A stretch of 64,000 nucleotides of DNA from Archilochus colubris. Lineage: Eukaryota > Chordata > Aves > Apodiformes > Trochilidae. Of the stretch, positions 58,501 through 64,000 are shown in pieces. Where the stretch lies: NCBI GenBank assembly GCA_023079485.1, contig CM041097.1, positions 20,071,158 through 20,135,157 of the forward strand, in the 5' to 3' direction. Each line of letters opens with the position of its first letter. The first letter of the stretch is position 1. Both the position numbers and the translations under genes were made by a program. Under the pieces are notes generated by a model. It was not told the DNA's origin and did not search any database. It was given only the letters and a program-made list of their open reading frames with translations.

Positions 58501-60781
58501 CTCTCCCTTCTGCTGATTCATGCTCCTGCTGCTGTGCCACGGGGAGATGCCAGCATTCCTGAAGGTCAGCACTTGCATGCAGCAGCCCTGACTGCAAAGC
58601 TCTGCCAGCATCTCCCAAATCAGAATTCTAACCCGACTTTGATCATTTATATTTGCACCGTCAGTGATGGAAAACCCTGCAGCCTGCCAGCCTCCTGGCT
58701 GCCACGTTTCCAGCCTGCTAGACTCCCAGAAGGTGAGGGAGGTGAGGGGGAGGGAATGCCTGCCAACAAACCCAGCACCAGGTCACCTGGGTGACGTGCC
58801 AGCCTGGGGATTTTCACCTGGGCTCACCTAGAACACGGTGCTCTCAGAGCTCTGGGAAAGCTCAGGTCCAAGCATGCACCCTGGGCCATGGCACTCAGTC
58901 TCTCAGACAAACATGCAAGTCCTTGGGAACTGAGGCACTGGGTGCTCAGGTCAGGTTTCACACTGCTGCCTGCACCCCAGGGTGCTGGGTGCTCAGGCTC
59001 TGCTTCCCTCCCTCCCCTTCTGTCTCTCCCCTTCCCAGCCTGGCTAGATTTTTCTGCTGTCCTGGGCTGCAGGACATGCCAGCAGCGTGCAGACATCTCT
59101 TAGGAAAACAGGAGTTATGCTTTAGTTGTCAAGTTGTGGGCTCCTCTTGTGGGAAAGGAATTCTTTCTGGTGTAGCTCAAGCAGTAACAGCACAATAGGT
59201 GTTTCTGTTTCAGGAAATCTGGGGGGGAAGAAGCACTGGAATCCTTCCTTTGACTCTTCCATAAACATTTAAGCTCTGGCAGTACCCAAAAGTCTTGCAC
59301 AAGTAAAAGCCCAGGGAGGCAGAGTGCCACAGGCTGTGTGGGTGATTTAGGACCTACTGGTTACTTTCATGTCCATCTTTGTAGAGGTGGCCACTGATCT
59401 TCCCTTTCCCTTTAAGCATGTGTAAAGAAGGGTGACACAGATCTTGTATGCACCACCAGCTGCCTCTGGTTTGTTTTCTCTGATTTTAAAGGGGACTTGA
59501 AGATGCTGGAGCTGGCAGCAGACCCCACCTCTGGACCAGTCTGTACCCCCAGCTCCTCCTGAGCATCCCCTGCTCCAGACCTCCATCAGGAGGATGCCTG
59601 ACCCTGGAAGTCACCCACAGCTTCTAAAATGTTTTACAAGAAGCCAGCTCAGTCTAAAATCAGTGTTGGAGCAAACAGGGCACGTGTGTTGGCTGCCTTA
59701 GAGCACGGAACGTGAACAAGCAGAACTGGAAAACTCTCCAAGAAATATTGACACTCTTTTTTTTGCCACGGTTCCTTGCTCAGCAGCAAAGTGCCACCCA
59801 GCAGGCTCCTGACACTCATCAAAACAGTTTCTTTGTCTGCACCAGCGAGTGGGAGCAGTCTTTAGCCAAAGACAAATCACAGGAACATCCAGTGTGATAT
59901 CCCACCCTGAGAGGAGCTGTCCTGGTTTCTCATCCTAACAACAGACTCCAAAATCTCTGCACAATTTAGCTGATTATTAGGACTAATTGGTGCCAGGCAT
60001 TCCATCCTCTCTGCTACAGCCAGCCGTGGCTATGAAATTTGCTGAGTTAATGAGCCATAAAACGGATTAAGGACTTTCAAAGTGCACTTCATATCACAGC
60101 TTAATTGGAAGGAGTATGTTAGCTGACTTTTCATGGATACAAAGGGAAACCATGTTTTGGGGTGGAAAAGCACCTTCTTGCCACCGAGGGGCTGGGAAAT
60201 CTCTAATTTCAGTGTCATAGAGTGGTGACATTTGATGGCAGCCACCTTCCAGAAGTGCTCCACAGCTCTCCAGGCAGCTGGGGAGAGAGGGAGGGTTTTT
60301 TTCTCTCTGCTGTGTGCAGCACTTTGCATTCCTCCTGCAGAGAGAAACCAATTAATCCAGCTCCCAGCAAGGTCAGGGGAGCTGCCAGGCAGATAAAGGG
60401 CCCCTCAGGGTGGTGTGGAGCCTCCTGATGCTGCTGATAGAGCTGATGCCAGACTATTGTCTCCCAGCAGCTTCATACCAGTCTCATTCTGGTTGCCTTT
60501 TCTTACCCCTGTTTGACACTGTAAGAGCAGATTTCACCCACCCCCCCAACCCCATTTGCTCTAAAAAACGCTGTGGTGTGGTTTAGAAAATTCCCTGCTG
60601 GCAGCAGTGGAGGAGGAGAAGCCTCTGGAGGTGCCCCAGGAGCTGTGAATGGTGTTGGGTGCAGGATCCCAGGGACAAAGAGCTCCCTGCCATGTTCCAG
60701 GTGACAGACACAGCCCCATGCAGACACACACGTGGACTTCTGACTGATCAGAGCTGATCTGGCACCACAAAACACTGATTA

Positions 60782-60829
<48 letters not shown>
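60782..60829. repeat. (ATT)16 microsatellite
   Basis: Sixteen uninterrupted ATT units, then degenerate TTATTGTTATT copies to about 60852. Its length and purity make it likely to be polymorphic. Confidence 0.95.
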
Positions 60830-61871
60830 TATTTTGTTATTGTTATTATTATCCTTTATTTTCCTGAAGGGGCAAGGAAAAAGCTGAAGCTTTTTTTGTC
60901 CTCTTGCTGCAGTAACAGGCCATTTTTTTTTCTTTCATTATGAACTTCTTAGGTTTCACCTGCAGATGCAGCAATATACCACCTGATGTTATCACAGGGT
61001 TTGGGTAGTTTAGGGAGTTTGTGATTTAAACAAATGCCAAACAAACTGTCTCCTCATTCAAAAATCTATTTGGTAGGATGTGTTGTATCCCTGGGTGAAT
61101 CCACTGGATCTCCTCTTGGGTTCTGCAGCCTCCAGAGACTTTCCAGGAAATGCCCAGACACTGGAAGGGATGAGCTGGTCCTGGTTGTACCTGCTCTCTT
61201 CTTCAGGTCTGGCCATCTGCAGACTGCTCCTCCTCAGATGCTCCTCCTGCATCCCATGGGACCAGGAATTGCAAACCTGCACTGCTGCACCAAGGAGGGA
61301 GGAGATTCCCGGGGAGATGTGTGTGCAGACAGCTGGGGTGGGAAGGGGAAGCAGCCCCCAGACCCCGTGTGGAGCCATCAGCATCCCCCCCGAGGGATGC
61401 TCACAGTGAAGGGCTACCTGGAGAGCCCCATAACTGGGGGAAAATGCCAAGAACAGGCTGTGAGCTCCTGTTCCTCCCAGTTTAGGGACACCCAGCTCCT
61501 GCTGTGCTACACCTGAGAGCAGGGACAGGCGTCACGGGACACGGGAGAAGCTGGAACATCCCACGGGTTCCCCGGGCTCAGGAGGAGAGGCACAGCATCC
61601 CCGAATCGCCGGGCATCAGCTGAGCCTTCCCTGCCCAGAGGTGGCTGTGATGTCCCTGCAGCACCGGGAGAGGGGGCACCGGTACCTCCCTGGCTGCTTT
61701 CCGCTGCGGAACCGCTCGGTACCGCCGCCACGGTTCCGATCCGGTGGGTGGATCGGCAAATGGGATCCGCTCCGACCCAGGGGTGAAGAACTCGGTTATC
61801 ATTTCCCGGAGGGCACAGCCGCTGCCTGGGGTGTGCTGCTCCCTGTTCTGCTGGCAGTGCCCAGCTGGCAG

Positions 61872-62458
61872 CCTGGGCTGGATCAGAACCAGTGTGGCCA
61901 GCAGGTCCAGGGAAGGGATTCTGCCCCTGTGCTCAGCTCTGGGGAGGCCACAGCTTGAGTCCTGTGTCCAGTTCTGAGCCCCTCAGCTCAGGAAGGAGAT
62001 TGAGGTGCTGGAGCAGGTCCAAAGGAGGCAACTGGGCTGGTGAAGGGACTCGAGCACAGATCCTATGAGGAAGGGCTGAGGGAGCTGGGGGTGTTGAGGC
62101 TGGAGAAGAGGAGGCTCAGGGGAGACCTCATCACTCTCTACAACTCCCTGAAAGGAGGTTGGAGCCAGGGGGGGGTTGGGATCTGCTCCCAGTCAGACAA
62201 GAGGCCATGGGCTTAAGCTCTGCCAGGGGAGGGTTAGGTTGGATATTTGGAAGAAATTCTTTCCAGAGAGGGTGATCAGACATTGGAATGGGCTGCTCAG
62301 GGAGGGGGTGGATTCTCCATCTCTGGAGGTTTTTAAGAACAGACTGGATGTGGCACTGAGTGCCATGGGCTGGGAACCACGGGGGGAGTGGATCAAGGGT
62401 TGGAGTTGATGGTCTCAGAGGTCCTTTCCATCCCAGATAATCCTCTGGTTCTCTGCAG
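61872..62458 (+). mobile_element. CR1 LINE 3' fragment, longest copy in the window
   Basis: It begins with CAGTGTGGCCAGCAGGTCC-type CR1 sequence and passes GGGATTCTGCCCCTGTGCTC, GAGGCTGGAGAAGAGGAGGC and ACAAGAGGCCATGGGCTTAA. It continues through TGGAAGAAATTCTTTCC to the shared tail CCATGGGCTGGGAACCACGG. The 3' terminal words are partly decayed (about 62430-62458). It is the same subfamily as 16735 and 34727, in the opposite orientation. The 77-residue frame inside is translated CR1, not a gene. Confidence 0.9.
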
Positions 62459-64000
62459 TCACCATGGGCTCACAGAAGACACTGTCCATGTGGACCAGCT
62501 CTCACCTGGCTCCTGTCACTGGGGTCTGGGCCTGGCTCCTGCCTTCCCTGGAAATGTTGGATGTGTAGGAGTGCAAGCCACAGCTATAAATACCACCTGG
62601 AGATGGGATTCTGCTCTGCAAGTGTGCAGCAAACAATAAATAACGTTAGGGGCTGCCTGTCCTTGGTGGAGCAATGCCACACAAACAGCAATCTGGTATT
62701 TCTGCCTCCTGCAGCAAGCTGGTGAGTGCCCTGAGAGCTCAGGGTGCTCTGTGGCCTCTCAGATGAGACCTGTGCTGCTCCTGCTGATGGTTAGGGATCA
62801 GCTGGACTGGGATACACCACTTATTCTTCCCCATTTTCCATACATCCATGCTAAAATCCTTGCATGTGATGTGCAAGGGTTGTGGCTGCATTTTCCTCCT
62901 TCCACGCCGGTGCTGCAGGAATGCAAACCCCAGGGAGCCTGCAAAGGCAAAGCCCTGGAGGATCCTCATCCCTGCCCCAGGCTGCTTCTTCCCTGAAATC
63001 TGTTTGGGGTCAGCTATTAAAGGTGTTATTCTTGGGGTGAAATGTGAACTTGAGGCACTAAGGGGGAGAGAAAACCCTCAGGAGAGGCTGCCCAGGAGTC
63101 ATCAGCCACACAGTGCAGTCATTCCACCATGGCTGGCAGCAGTTCTGCAACATCACACAAAATCCTGAGGGACAGGGGAAGCAAAATATGCCTCAGGGAT
63201 GGTGTCATCTCCTCACTGTTTGGTTTTTTTTCCAGCTGCATCTCCATGTGTTCAGCTCCTGTCCCTCCTGCCTTGGTGTGTCTTTGCAGCAGTCCCTGGC
63301 AGGAGCTGTGAGCAGCACAGACACTGGGAACCCCAGAGGTGTCTCCCTGGAGGGCAGAGGGTCAGGAAAGGTGTGGGATTTATTACCTAAATGAGGATGT
63401 CAATCTGTACCACCTCTCTCTTTAAAACCCGTGCAGGAATGGGCATTGGTTTGCTTTCTCGTTTTGGTGCTCTGGAAGCTGGAGGGTTCCTCACCCCCAC
63501 CTGCTCTGGGCTTTGCTGCTCAGAATGAGGTTTAGGGTGGCTGGGGATGGAAAGAATCAGTCACAGTTATCTGACCAGCACAGAGGCAAAATCCACAGGA
63601 AATCAGCTGGGAAAGTTCACAGAGGAAGGAACGGATTCTTGGCAGAAACTTCTAGAGCATGGCTGGTTCCATGGGGGTCATCAGCTCCTCTGGGCTGCTC
63701 CTTGGTTTGGGGCAATTCTAGAAGCCCAGGTCAAGCTTTATGAGAGGTTTCACTGGCATTTGTCACCTAAAATATGTATTATTGATAATATTCCTGCATC
63801 CCGAGGCCTCTGCACACCTGGGGTTTGCCTGCAGCTCCCAGCTCAGGGGCTCTGGGCAGAAAACAGCAGCTCCCAGGTGGGCACCCCAAGGGATGAGCAG
63901 AGTGGAGGGGGCACCCCGAAAAGCCCCTCAAGTGATGTCCTGTGTCACTGGGGCTTCACCTGGGGACCCTCTGACCCTCAGTGCCTGAGGTGAGGGCTGA
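62459..64000. other. Intergenic DNA to the window end
   Basis: No exon, RNA gene or transposon is recognised. The sequence is mixed with moderate GC content, and the open frames are short and unrelated to known families. Confidence 0.55.

Larger units (their letters stand above)
48190..61871. other. Intergenic DNA, no gene recognised
   Basis: No supported exon or RNA gene. A T-rich block lies at 48224-48322. CACGTG E-boxes lie at 50443, 55051, 55511, 57206, 59681 and 60729. Several simple repeats are listed separately. Mildly CpG-rich sequence lies at about 61520-61800, just upstream of the CR1 fragment, without recognisable coding content. Confidence 0.5.

Noticed and set aside
62176..62409. 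77-codon plus-strand frame with FFPERV-type peptide
   Set aside because: It is translated CR1 3' sequence. Near-identical peptides occur in the CR1 copies at 16735 and 34727.
1..64000. ITPR1 terminal exons, ARL8B or EDEM1 exons
   Set aside because: Looked for from memory of their proteins; no matching peptide was seen. Short exons could still be missed.
1..64000. CRISPR arrays, tRNA or rRNA genes, endogenous retrovirus LTRs
   Set aside because: No array with spacers, no cloverleaf or rRNA signature, and no retroviral gene or LTR pair was seen.

Overview
This window looks like nuclear DNA from a bird, probably a neoavian and possibly a songbird. Two things support this. There are six clear CR1 LINE fragments with the bird-type 3' end and no mammalian Alu or L1 sequence, and the one recognisable gene is a vertebrate BHLHE40 (DEC1/STRA13/SHARP2) orthologue. 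Most of the window is non-coding with long introns and spacers; nothing bacterial, viral or plasmid-like is visible.

Layout. Positions 1-4960 are unremarkable intergenic DNA. Positions 4965-6045 form a dense CpG island with no gene I recognise. Two CR1 fragments of different subfamilies follow head to tail (6057-6730). Positions 6731-39545 are a gene-poor upstream region. It holds a G-quadruplex-prone tract (12690-12730), a GC-rich block (about 12770-13440), two minus-strand CR1 fragments (16735-16956 and 34727-35095) and a 580 bp minisatellite of 58 decamers without indels (35781-36360). A third minus-strand CR1 (39549-40130) lies directly against the BHLHE40 CpG island.

BHLHE40 is on the plus strand. 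It has five coding exons (40783-40883, 41018-41087, 41277-41384, 41996-42119, 43192-44051), all introns are GT-AG, and the protein is 420 residues. The promoter (about 40350-40700) carries CACGTG and related E-boxes, an E-box pair flanked by TGACG half-sites, GC boxes and hypoxia-type ACGTG cores. These match the known biology of the gene: a clock-controlled, hypoxia- and cAMP-responsive repressor that acts on the same E-boxes. The 3' UTR is about 1.7 kb and ends at an AATAAA at 45714.

Positions 45745-64000 are again intergenic, with microsatellites, an octamer-type POU motif doublet (48175-48189), an (ATT)16 array and a plus-strand CR1 (61872-62458). In other vertebrates the neighbours are ITPR1 (upstream) and ARL8B and EDEM1 (downstream); I could not find exons of any of them here. 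I did not find a previously undescribed multi-gene system. The most interesting signals are regulatory: E-box grammar in and around BHLHE40, the strictly in-register minisatellite, the orphan CpG island, and CR1 elements bordering both islands.
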